DNA of 64,000 nucleotides from Chlorella sorokiniana (taxonomy: Eukaryota > Chlorophyta > Trebouxiophyceae > Chlorellales > Chlorellaceae), in contig CP084613.1 of assembly GCA_025917655.1 (NCBI GenBank), forward strand, positions 1,862,001 through 1,926,000, read 5' to 3'. Below, piece by piece: positions 7,616 to 16,667 of the stretch. The position numbers and the translations under genes were made by a program. The notes under the pieces are model-generated. The model was given only the letters and a program-made list of their open reading frames with translations. It ran no database searches and was not told the origin of the DNA. The first letter of the stretch is position 1. Every line of letters begins with the position of its first letter.

Positions 7616-9724
7616 ATGCAGTGCAGCAGCGCCGCTCTGTGCGGGCATCAGGCGGCACAGCTCCTGCGGCGGCAGCAGAGGGCAGCCGCTCGGCCTGCCC
7701 GCGCCTCGTTTGCGGTGCAGGCCGCCTTTGTGCCCCCTGCCTGGCCGGGGCGCGTTCCTGTGCCGGAGAGCTTGCCGCTGTGCGACGGTCCCAAGGTGCG
7801 CAACAGCACATTTGGTTACCCAGCCTTGCTTTGAGCGGAGGGCAGGAGCCGTGGGGCCGCCCGGTGGAGCAGCATGCAGCCCAGCCCCTCCCCCTCCCCC
7901 TCCCCACCCCGCAGAAGTTCTCGCTGCTGGGCTCCACCGGCTCCATCGGCACCCAGACTCTGGACATTGTGGCGGAGCACCCCGACAAGTTTGCGGTGAC
8001 CGCGCTGGCTGCCGGCGGCAACCTCGAGCTGCTGGCAGACCAGGTGCGCCGCTTCCAGCCGGCCCTCGTGTCGCTGCGCGACCCCAGCAAGGTGGCGGAG
8101 CTGCGGGAGCTGATCAGGACGCGCCGCGGCAGCCCGAGATCCTGGCGGGCGAGGAGGGCATCTGCGCGGTGGCTGCCCACGCCGAGGCCGACGCGTGCGT
8201 CACCGGCATCGTGGGCTGCGCGGGCCTCAAGCCCACCGTGGCCGCCATCCAGGCGGGCAAGGACATCTGCCTGGCCAACAAGGAGACTCTGATCGCGGGC
8301 GGCCCGTTTGTGCTGCCGCTGGCACAGAAGCACGGGGTGCACATCCTGCCGGCAGACTCGGAGCACTCGGCCATCTTCCAGTGCCTCCAGGTGGGGGCCC
8401 GGTGTGTGTGTGGGGGGGGGGGGGGGGGGGCGGCTGTGTGAGCTGTGAAGGCCGTGACGGCGGCGTAAGCGTGGCGTGATGGGCAAGCTCGCGTGTTGGA
8501 GGGCTGACCAGGCGGCGCTGCACGCCCGCCCCCCCCCCTCCAGGGCCTGCCCGAGGCGGCATGCGCCGCATCATCCTGACGGCCAGCGGCGGCGCCTTCC
8601 GCGACCTGCCGGTGGAGGCGCTGGGGTCGGTGACCAAGGCGGATGCGCTGAAGCACCCCAACTGGTCCATGGGGCCCAAGATCACGGTGGACTCGGGTGG
8701 GTGGGTGGGTGGGGGCGACACAGAAGCGGCGCGGGCTGCGTGCCGCCGACGCCGGCGCTGTGCCTACCCGTCGCTGCTGCCTGGCTTCTGGCTGCGCCCG
8801 AGCTGTGTTGGGCGTGTGCGCGGTGCGTGCGTGCAGCCACGCTGATGAACAAGGGTCTGGAGGTGATTGAGGCTCACTACCTGTTTGGCGCGGGCTACGA
8901 CTCCATCGACATCGTCATCCACCCCCAGTCCATCATCCACTCCATGGTGGAGACAGCCGACAGCTCGGTGCTGGCGCAGCTGGGCTGGCCAGACATGCGC
9001 CTGCCCATCCTCTACACCATGAGCTGGCCGGCGCGCGTGCAGTGCAGCGAGCAGACGTGGCCCCGCCTCGACTTCATCAAGATGGGGGACCTCACCTTCA
9101 GGCAGGCCGCGCGCCCGCGCAACCCGCACACCACTGCCGCGGGGACCACGCCCGCCGCTGTGTCAGCCCCTGCTTGGCAGGCTGCACCCCAGCCGTTCTG
9201 GGCCCCATGCCGTTGAGGTGCCCCTGTGTACCTGCCGCCTCCCCCTCCCTCCCCCTCCCACACAGGGAGCCTGACCATGCCAAGTACCCGTCGATGCGGC
9301 TGGCATACGCGGCGGGACGCGCGGGGGACCATGACCGGCGTCATGAGCGCCGCAAACGAGCAGGTGCCCAGCTGCGTGCGTGCGTGTTTGTGCGCAGGGA
9401 GGGCGCGCCGCACAAGCGGCTGGCTCGGTGCTGGCGCGAGTGCCCGGTGCCGCGCTTGGTGCGCAGCCTTGCTGCCCAGCCACCTGCACCCCAGCCTGGC
9501 TCCACCCCCCGCCCGTGCTCGTGGCGGCCGCAGGCTGTGGAGCTGTTCCTGCAGGAGCGCATCGGCTACCTGGACATCATGCGGGTGGTGGAGCAGTGCT
9601 GCGACGCGCACCGCCCGAGCTGGTGGAGGCGCCCTCGCTGGACGACATCGTGCACTACGACCAGTGGGCGCGCCGCCACGTGGCGGAGAGCGTCAACAAG
9701 CAGGGCCTGGCGGTTGCCGCCTGA
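7616..9724 (+). CDS. DXR: 1-deoxy-D-xylulose 5-phosphate reductoisomerase, plastid
   Basis: DXR converts DXP to MEP with NADPH, the second step of the plastid MEP isoprenoid pathway. Six exons fit: 7616-7795, 7915-8390, 8544-8696, 8837-9101, 9266-9363 and 9534-9724. Residues 1-~55 are a transit peptide. The NADPH-binding [14 protein letters not shown] opens exon 2, followed by [62 protein letters not shown] and [10 protein letters not shown], all in family order. Intron 4 (9102-9265) has a GC donor. Exons 2, 3, 5 and 6 each appear to lack one G or C in a run (for example near 8128, 8557, 9329 and 9619), so the frame is not continuous as written; conserved sequence resumes immediately each time, which argues for sequence error. 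It lies between the F-box/glycosylase gene and the kinase, on the plus strand. Confidence 0.95.
8412..8430 (+). repeat. G19 homopolymer in DXR intron 2
   Basis: An uninterrupted run of 19 G follows a short GT repeat inside the intron at 8391-8543. It could form a G-quadruplex, and its length is unlikely to have been read accurately. Confidence 0.9.
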
Positions 9725-10259
9725 GGCCAGGCCAACTGGCCAGCACCGCAGGCTGGCAGGATGCGGCGGGGGCCCTGCCGCGTGCGTGCAGCAGCCTCCT
9801 ATTTCCCCCCCCGCATTTCGTCCTTTCATTTGTTGTGACTTTTCGATGCACTGGCTTACATCTCCCCCTGCAACTAAGGATTTCCCTTTCAACCATGCAC
9901 CCGCACTGGATCTGCCAATGGCACCTGCCGTGGCCCCTCCAGGCAGGGTTGGCCCCGCCGCCACTGGTTGTGCCCGAAGGGAAGGTCCCTAGAAAGCACG
10001 CGCAGTCCGGAGCATCGCGGTGCATCGCAGGGCGGCACCTTTCAGTTCGTGATCACGAAGCAAAGAACTGTCACGCCTCCAAGCAGCTTGGGTCTCAAGA
10101 GGGCCAGCACGGGCGCTCGCAGCAAGGCTTGTCCCCCTTAGAGCACGCCGTGTCCCTATCGCCTCCTTTTCAGGAAGGCCCCTCGTCGGCACTGCTCGCA
10201 GCAGACGCAGGGTGCTGCACTCGGCTGGTCGATCGAAGTGCAGCCCAAACAGGTCGATT
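9725..10259. other. Intergenic, DXR to SnRK2-like kinase
   Basis: 535 bp between two plus-strand genes, holding the DXR 3' UTR and the kinase promoter/5' UTR. No conserved coding segment is seen; the open frames here have no family resemblance. Confidence 0.5.
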
Positions 10260-12308
10260 ATGGCGCAAATAGAGCCTCTTGCAGGACATCCCAAGTGAGT
10301 TGTACGATGTACTTTTCAGCGGGGCCAGGGCAGGCCGAGTTCCAGGGCGGCGCAGCAAGCCGTCGGCATACCGTGTTACACCCTGGTTTGTGGCTGCCCC
10401 TTTGCAGGTACGAGAAGATCAGAGACTTGGATAAAGGCAAGCTGCTAGTGTGACAGCCAGAGACCACGTTTGATGGTCGCTGTGACGGGGCTGCTGCTCT
10501 GCGGCTCAGTGTTGGGCGCGAGGCGCTGGCACGCGCGTGCGCCCACCGGCCTGTGCAGGGACAGCCTGCGCGATGCGCGACTTGCATGCAAAACCCTTCT
10601 TACCCTCGACTTGCGCTGCCATTGCGGTGCAGGCGCCTTTGGCTGGGTGCAGCATGCCCGCAACCGCGAGTCGGCGGAGGAGGTGGCGGTGAAGTTCATC
10701 GAGCTGGGCCCCGCTTCTACCAAAAGTACGTGGAGAGAGAAATCATCAACCACCGCCTGCTGGCTCACCCACACATTGTGGGCTTCAAAGAGGTGTTTGT
10801 CACGCAGAAGGTGCGTGAAGTGTGTGTGGGGAAGCGCGCGCTCAGGGGGCCTGGCCAGCGTGGCGCCCTTGCGCGGCATGGGTGAGGGAGCCGCTGGGCG
10901 CCGCGCTCACAGCGACGAGGGGGCGACCCGCGCACCCTTGTTGCCCCTGAAGCGCACGCTCACACTTGCCCACCATCGCGCGCCGCCCCCCCACAGCACC
11001 TGGCCATTGTGATGGAGTACGTGGGGGCGGCAACCTGCAGCAGTATGTGGAGGCGGCGGGCGCCTGCCTGAGTGGCAGGCGCGCTGCTTCTTCCAGCAGC
11101 TCATACTGGCGCTGCAGGTGGGGCCCGCTGCAGGTGGCGCGCGCTGCGGCGGGTGCTGCGCCCTGCTTGCGGTCCCCCCGCCTGAGCCCCGCCCCCCGCG
11201 CCGCCCGCCGCTGCAGCACTGCCACGCCAACCTGCGCATCGCGCACCGCGACATCAAGCTGGGCAACGTGCTGCTCAACACGCGGTATCAGATACCCATC
11301 CTCAAGCTCTGCGACTTTGGCTACTCAAGGTGATGGCCGGGGCTGGCGAGGCGCCCGCGCAGCCCCGTGCCGAGGCCCTCTCTGCACGCTCTCTCTCTGC
11401 ACGAGCGGCACATTGGTCGGCAGGCCCGACACGCACCCCCCCACCCCCCCCACCGCGCCACCCGCGTGCAGAACATGATGTGGGGCAGCGTGCCCAAGAC
11501 GCGGGTGGGCACCGCCGCCTACATCTCGCCCGAGGTGGCGCGCTGCCGCGGCGACGAGGCCTACGACACCGAGCGCGCCGACGTCTGGTCCTGCGGCGTC
11601 ACGCTCTACTGCATGCTGGCGGGGCGCTACCCCTTCATGGATGCAGACCACCAAGTCCGGTGAGGGGGCAGGCGGGCCGCGCGGTGGGCCCGCCCCCGCC
11701 GCGTGATGCATGCATGCGCCTGCCGCCGCCCTGTTGCCCCGCCAGCCGGCATCCAGCCAGCCGGAGGCTCCGCGGCCCCCTGACCCGCCCGCAGGCTGAA
11801 GAAGATCCAGGACCTGGCGCCCCCGGACGTGGAGGCCGCGCTGAGCAAGCTGCCCAGCGACGTGTCCCCGAGTGCTGCGCCCTGCTGCGCTCCATCTTCT
11901 GCATCGCCCCCGCCCAGCGCCCCGCCCTGGCCGACATCATGGTGGACCCCTGGTTCCGCCAGTTCCTGCCCGACCTGTCCAAGCTGGCGGTGGCGCAGCC
12001 GCGGGGGCAGCAGAGCGTGGAGGAGATCACGCGCATACTGGCCGACGCCGACCGCCTCAGCCAGCAGCGCGAGCGCCTGCCCGACGACTTCGACTCGGAG
12101 CTGATGGATGACGGTGGGTGGGGGGGGCCGCTGGTACCCCAATGCCGCAGCAGCACATGGGCGGGGGAGGGACACCCAACTGGCGGCAGCAGCAAGGGGG
12201 CCTGCGCCGCACCGCGTGCCACAGCACTCCCCCCCCGCAGCCGAGGTGGGCGACATGCTGGACGAGGTGGACCCCGCCCAAGCGGAGGCGTACCGCAGGC
12301 AGCTGTAG
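10260..12308 (+). CDS. SnRK2-type serine/threonine protein kinase
   Basis: Eight exons fit: 10260-10294, 10408-10436, 10633-10810, 10997-11117, 11217-11329, 11472-11659, 11794-12113 and 12241-12308. The kinase core is complete: KYEKIRDL, GAFGWVQ glycine loop, VAVKFIELG lysine, [24 protein letters not shown] catalytic loop, [31 protein letters not shown]. After the C-lobe (ADIMVDPWF) comes [12 protein letters not shown], which matches the SnRK2-specific helix after the kinase domain (SVEEIMKI-type), and a short acidic tail (DMLDEVDP). SnRK2 kinases act in osmotic, nutrient-starvation and, in land plants, ABA signalling. Intron 2 (10437-10632) uses a GC donor. At least four exons seem to have lost a single C or G (near 10715, 11026, 11326 and 11870); the protein reads cleanly on each side. 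Confidence 0.9.
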
Positions 12309-12720
12309 CCGGCCGCAGCCGCGTGCCCCGGCTCACACCGGCCGCAAGGCGCCTCCCGCGCCTGCAACAGGCAGCAGGCCCGCCAGGCGTGCCGCTCCTT
12401 GAGGCGCAGCCGCCGCTTCTGCTTCTACTGCCCCAAAGCTACCCCACACTAGAGCCTTTCCTGGGGCCCGTTGCACACGCGATTGCCGATCCACTCTGGC
12501 GGCCCTTCCCTTTTCTTTTTTGCCCTCCCTTCCTCGTGTGGGTCGGTTGCAAGCAGGCCCGCCTTCATTTGGCGGCACGCTGAGTCCGTGTGAGAAAGCA
12601 GCAGGGAAGGTGAAGCACACAGTGTGGCAGCAGGAAGCAGTGTTGAAGGCAACAAAAAACAGGATGATAAGCATGCGTTTGCACAGCCAAGCCAAACAGG
12701 GGCGGCACGCCGCCCACGCC
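12309..12720. other. Convergent intergenic region, kinase to RPA12
   Basis: 412 bp holding the two facing 3' UTRs. It includes an A-rich stretch (GGCAACAAAAAACAGG near 12650). No gene is seen. Confidence 0.5.
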
Positions 12721-13316
12721 TCAGTTGTTGGTGCTGTAGCGATAGCGGCACTGTCGGCACTCGTAGAACACCGTCTGCGGCAGCGCAGAGCGACGTGGCG
12801 TCATCGCGGTGCCAGCGGGGCCCAGCGGGGCTGCCGGGCTGGGGCCTCCAGGCCCGCCCAAGGTGCCATGCCGCTTTCCACTGCGTTTCCCACCCCTCCA
12901 TCCCCCACACCCGCCCACCTGCCCCTCGTCCGCCGAGCGCAGCTGCATGGTGTGGTACTCCATGATGGGGGCCTTGCAGCGCGGGCAGGGCTCCTCCACC
13001 GTGGCCCGCACCCGGTTGCGCAGGATCTCCTCAAACTCCAGCTGCTCCCGACTCTTGATCAGCGGGTCCAGCGCGTAGCGCCGCTGGTAGTCAGCCATGT
13101 CGCTGAGCGTCACCACCAGCATCGTCTCGTCCAGGTCGGACAGGGGGCGGGAGAAGGGGGCGCGCTCGGAGCGGGCCACGCCCTGCGCCGCATCCAGCAC
13201 CAGCAGGTCGCCGGTGATGGGGCAGAAGGCCCAGCGCTTGCGGATCACGTCGCCCGGCTCTCGTTGATCACCAGCTCAGGCAGCTGTGACTCGTCAATCG
13301 GGTGTTGGCCCCTCAT
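12721..13316 (-). CDS. RNA polymerase I subunit RPA12 (TFIIS-like zinc-ribbon subunit)
   Basis: RPA12 is the small Pol I subunit that supports RNA cleavage and termination. The minus strand shows exon 12721-12774 (TVFYECRQCRYRYSTNN, stop) joined by GT-AG to an exon starting at 12919. The C-terminal ribbon is complete: CPRC, MEYHTMQLRSADEGQTVFY, CRQC. The RSADEGQTVFY segment carries the Asp-Glu pair needed for cleavage, and the STNN ending matches yeast RPA12. The N-terminal zinc ribbon is degenerate: the usual first CxxC is FCPITG, and no second Cys pair is seen. The N-terminus is extended (ATG at 13316, MRGQHPIDESQLPELVINES) and joins the rest only if one G is missing near 13255. A start further upstream through another intron is possible. 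Convergent with the kinase gene. Confidence 0.85.
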
Positions 13317-13720
13317 GCCGCACAGCTGGCCCTTGCACCGGCTGGGCACGTGCTGGCAGCCTGCAGGAGGGCGGGCAAGGAGCATGCAGGGGCGGTGAAG
13401 CGGGCGGCACAAAGCCAGCGGTGTCGCGAACCCGCTGCTGCAAATAGAATGCTCTACAGGCATTGCTGTCGTTGCTGTCAGGCTATGCGCCAAGACGCAG
13501 GCTGCGGGCGGCGGCATGGCATGTCTCTTGCCTGGCCAAATGGACGAGCTAACGGACCTCTACGGTCGCAAAATACAAGTTCAATAAACAAGTAAACGTG
13601 TGAGCTGCAGCAATACCTCGCTGCTGCGTGCTGCGCCCAGCTGCTCCACCTAGACCACTCCCTCAAGTTGCCTCTGATCAATCCTTGTGATGCTTATCAT
13701 CACTTTAATTGTTGGTACAC
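13317..13720. promoter_or_regulatory. Divergent region between RPA12 and the tyrosine phosphatase
   Basis: About 400 bp, unusually AT-rich for this window at 13440-13710 (for example AATACAAGTTCAATAAACAAG). It should hold the two promoters. An acceptor-like site (CTCCTGCAG, minus strand, near 13364) leaves open an extra 5' exon of RPA12. Confidence 0.4.
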
Positions 13721-14903
13721 ATGCTAGGAGCCTGCTGCACTGCTGAAGCCCTGCTTGTGGGAGCAAGCCTGGGCCAACAAGCGAGAACAGGCCGGAAAGG
13801 GCATTCACTCATTCCACAAGCATCCGCTTGGATCCGTGCGCCTATATTGCTCACTGCAAGACGCCGGCAGCTGCCACGGCAGCAGCAGGGGCAGCAGCCT
13901 TGCTGCCGTCCGTCGACGGCGGAGCACCGAGTGATGGCGATGTCGGGGCCGCAGGGGGCGAGAAGCCCACCAAGGTTCTATTTGTCTGCCTGGGCAACAT
14001 CTGCCGCAGCCCATCCGCCGAAGCGGTGTTCAAGCATGGTGCGCAGCTGTGGTGCTGCATACGAGGCGGGTCGCTGCTGGCGTTCTGACGGGCGAGCGGT
14101 TTGCCCAGCCGCGTGCATGCCCTGCACCTGCACCATACCACCCCCTGCGTGCAGTTGTGGAGAAGGCCGGGCTGGCTGATCAGTTTGAGATTGACAGCTG
14201 TGGCACGGGCGGTGGGTCCAGCAACTGGTACCTGCCTGGCGGCTTCAGGTGTGCGGCCGTGCAGGCCGGCTCGTGGCCATCCTCCCTGCTTGGTCAGCCT
14301 GCCCTGACCCCTCTGCCGCCCCCGCCCTGCCCAGCTACCACGAGGGGGACCCCGCCGACAGCCGCATGACTGCCACCGCCCGCGGCCGCGGCATCCACCT
14401 GACCAGCCGGTCGCGGCCGCTGGCGCCCGCTGACCTGGCAGAGGTGCGGCGCAGGCGGGGGTGGGCTGCACGCGCCGCGCCTGCTGCCAACCCTGCCCCC
14501 ACCACGCGCACATACCACGACGGTTTGCTCACAGAACTGAAGGACCCCCCGGTACATGGCGTGTTCCACCTTTGCTGCCCGGTATGCCGACGCCGCCGCG
14601 CGCGCCCCCACCCCCCACCCCCAGTTTGACCTCATCCTGGGCATGGATGCCTCCAACCTCGCCGCCATCAAGCGTGCTGCGGAGCACTGGCGCAGCAACG
14701 GCCACGCCGACACCGTACCCGCCGACTACGCGGCCAAGCTGTCCCTGATGACAGACCACCTGCGGGACGAACGGTACAAACGGTACACCGAGGTGCCGGA
14801 TCCGTACTACGGCGGCCAGCGCGGCTTTGAGCTGGTGCTGGACCTGCTGGAGGACGCGTGTGCGGGGCTGCTGCTCAGCCTGGAGAGAGGCGCGGTGCGG
14901 TAG
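13721..14903 (+). CDS. Low-molecular-weight protein-tyrosine phosphatase
   Basis: The product dephosphorylates phosphotyrosine by a Cys-phosphate intermediate. The active-site loop VLFVCLGNICRSPSAE (CX5RS) lies in the exon ending 14038. Exons 14155-14248, 14335-14443 and 14625-14903 then give FEIDSCGTGG, SYHEGDPADSRM, RGIHLTSRSRPL, FDLILGMDASNL and the general-acid Asp loop VPDPYYGGQRGFE. Size and motif order match the family. The start is unclear: no ATG lies in frame with the P-loop exon after the stop at 13744-13746. An ATG at 13721 leads a basic, plausible organelle-targeting segment in another frame, so either one base is missing or a short first exon is spliced near 13860. The end at 14903 is secure. 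Confidence 0.85.
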
Positions 14904-15135
14904 CCGCTGCGGCGCGGCCACCTTCCACCCATCTCTCTGCTGTCTGCTGTGCAGCCGCCACCCTGCTGCCCTGTCAGAGGACTGCAAACATCTGAACGCA
15001 GGCCTTGACACAAGGAAAGAACCGTTTAGCGGGCTGGGAGCGACAGGCAGAAACGAGGGTGCAGCAGGTTTGCAACGGCAGGCGTGCGCTGCCTGGGAGG
15101 GGGCGGCACGTGGCGCTGCCGGGTGCTGCCGGGGC

Positions 15136-16202
15136 TCACGGCCCTGCGCCGCCCTGCGCCGGCTTGTCGAACCAGGCTATGTAGTTGATGCCTGTGTCCC
15201 GCCCCAGCGACCAGCGCCCGCTCAGCGGCTCGTACTCCATGCCAGCCAGCAGGCGCAGGCGCAGCGGGGGCGCGCCGCCGCCGCTGCTCTCCTCCGCCAG
15301 CATCGCCAGCTCCTGGGGCGTGAGGAAGCGCTGCCAGTCGTGCGTGCCCGGCGGCACCCAGCGCAGCACCCTCTCCGCCACCAGCACCGCCGCCAGGTAG
15401 GAGCGCGGCGTGCGGTTGAGCGTGGACACCGCCACGCCGCCCCCGGCCGCGCCAGCGCCGCCAGGGCGGAGCAGAAGGCGGGCAGGGAGGCCACGTGCTC
15501 GATCACCTCGCTGGCAATGACTGCGCGGGGCGGTGGGGGCGGCGCCGTCTGCCGTCACGGGCAGCACAAGCAGGTGTGACAGCCGGTGGGCAGGCGTTGC
15601 CACCACGCCTCTCCCCCACCACCCAGCCTCGCCGGCCACCAGCGGCCGGCCTGGCCTGCACACCCTTTGCAGCCCGGGCACCTGCATCGAAGCTCTCCCC
15701 CTCCTTGGCCAGCTGCTCCGCGGTGGCGGCGCGGTAGCGCAGGCGCGGCGCCAGGTCTGGGTCCGACGCGGCGTGGGCGCGCGCAGTGGCCAGGCCCCCT
15801 CGTTCACATCCACCCCCGTCACCGCCGCCCCCATGCGCGCCAGCGACTCCGACAGCAGCCCGCCCCCGCACCCCACATCCAGCAGGTGCAGGCCGGAGAG
15901 GGGGCGGGGCAGGGCGGGGTCGCGTGCAAAGGCGGCGCACAGCGCGGAGCGCAGGAAGGAGCAGCGCGCCGGGTTCATCGCGTGCAGCGGCGCAAACGGC
16001 CCCGCTGGGTCCCACCACTCCCCCGCCAACGCCGCAAACTTGGCGGCCTCCGCCTCGCTCACGCTATCGCCTGCTGGCGCGGCACGCTGCTGCCCCTGCT
16101 GGTCGTGGGCTGGCGACAAGGGCTGGCTCGCCTGACCGTCGCCCCTGCTGTCTGGTCCGGCAGGATGCTGCGCAAAGTCTGCTGCACTGCCTTTCGATCC
16201 AT
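15136..16202 (-). CDS. COQ3: Ubiquinone biosynthesis O-methyltransferase (COQ3/UbiG type), mitochondrial
   Basis: COQ3 performs both O-methylations in ubiquinone synthesis with S-adenosylmethionine at the inner mitochondrial membrane. Two minus-strand exons, 15682-16202 and 15136-15520, join at ESFDA/VIASEVIEHV. The family start EAEAAKFAALAGEWWDPAGPFAPLHAMNP is followed by SAM motif I LDVGCGGGLLSE, then VTGVDVNE, and after the join EVIEHV, VSTLNRTPRSY and the C-terminal GINYIAWFDKP. The ATG at 16202 gives a basic N-terminus (MDRKAVQQTLRSILP) suitable for mitochondrial import, but its frame meets the conserved domain only after a one-base shift near 16125. Further single-base shifts occur near 15805 and 15450, both in G/C runs. 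A 5' exon upstream of a possible donor near 16204 is an alternative. Divergent from the splicing-factor gene. Confidence 0.9.
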
Positions 16203-16667
16203 ACCTGCATGTCGAACACAGGGGTAGGCCGGGAAAGAGGCTCGGCCGACTGAGCGGGAGCTGCTGGTGACGACAGCGCCGCCGGCCACCAGCTCACCTT
16301 GCCGCCTGAAGTGCTCTTTGTGATGCACCGTCTAAAAACTCAATTGAACACCTCTTATGCGAGGCTGCAGCAGCAGTCAAAAGAGCTGAGCAGGTTGGAA
16401 GACGACTGAGCATTCCCAAGTATAGGCTGCACCAAAACGCCACAGCTTTTTACAATTGAGATCAAGATTCACGTAGATGGTTGGACGCCGCCAAAGGGCC
16501 CGCGGTGCCCTTCCCTGCCTGCCTTCTGAGCTGGACTGCCGGCTCGGAAGAGGGACGCCTCTCATTGTAGGCGATCGATTGTGTGCCCTCGCCATCAGAC
16601 TTATTGTGTGTGATCAGGCTGTCTTTCAAGCACTGCAACAGGGGGATCGCAGTCAAGACTGCCGGTG
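16203..16667. promoter_or_regulatory. Divergent region between COQ3 and the U2AF-like gene
   Basis: 465 bp with lower GC than the exons, especially 16310-16480. Both promoters should lie here. No gene is supported; open frames on both strands are unlike known proteins. Confidence 0.4.

Noticed and set aside
8100-9724. Programmed ribosomal frameshifting in DXR
   Set aside because: The frame breaks several times at different G/C runs, and the same happens in many unrelated genes; no slippery site or pseudoknot pattern is shared.
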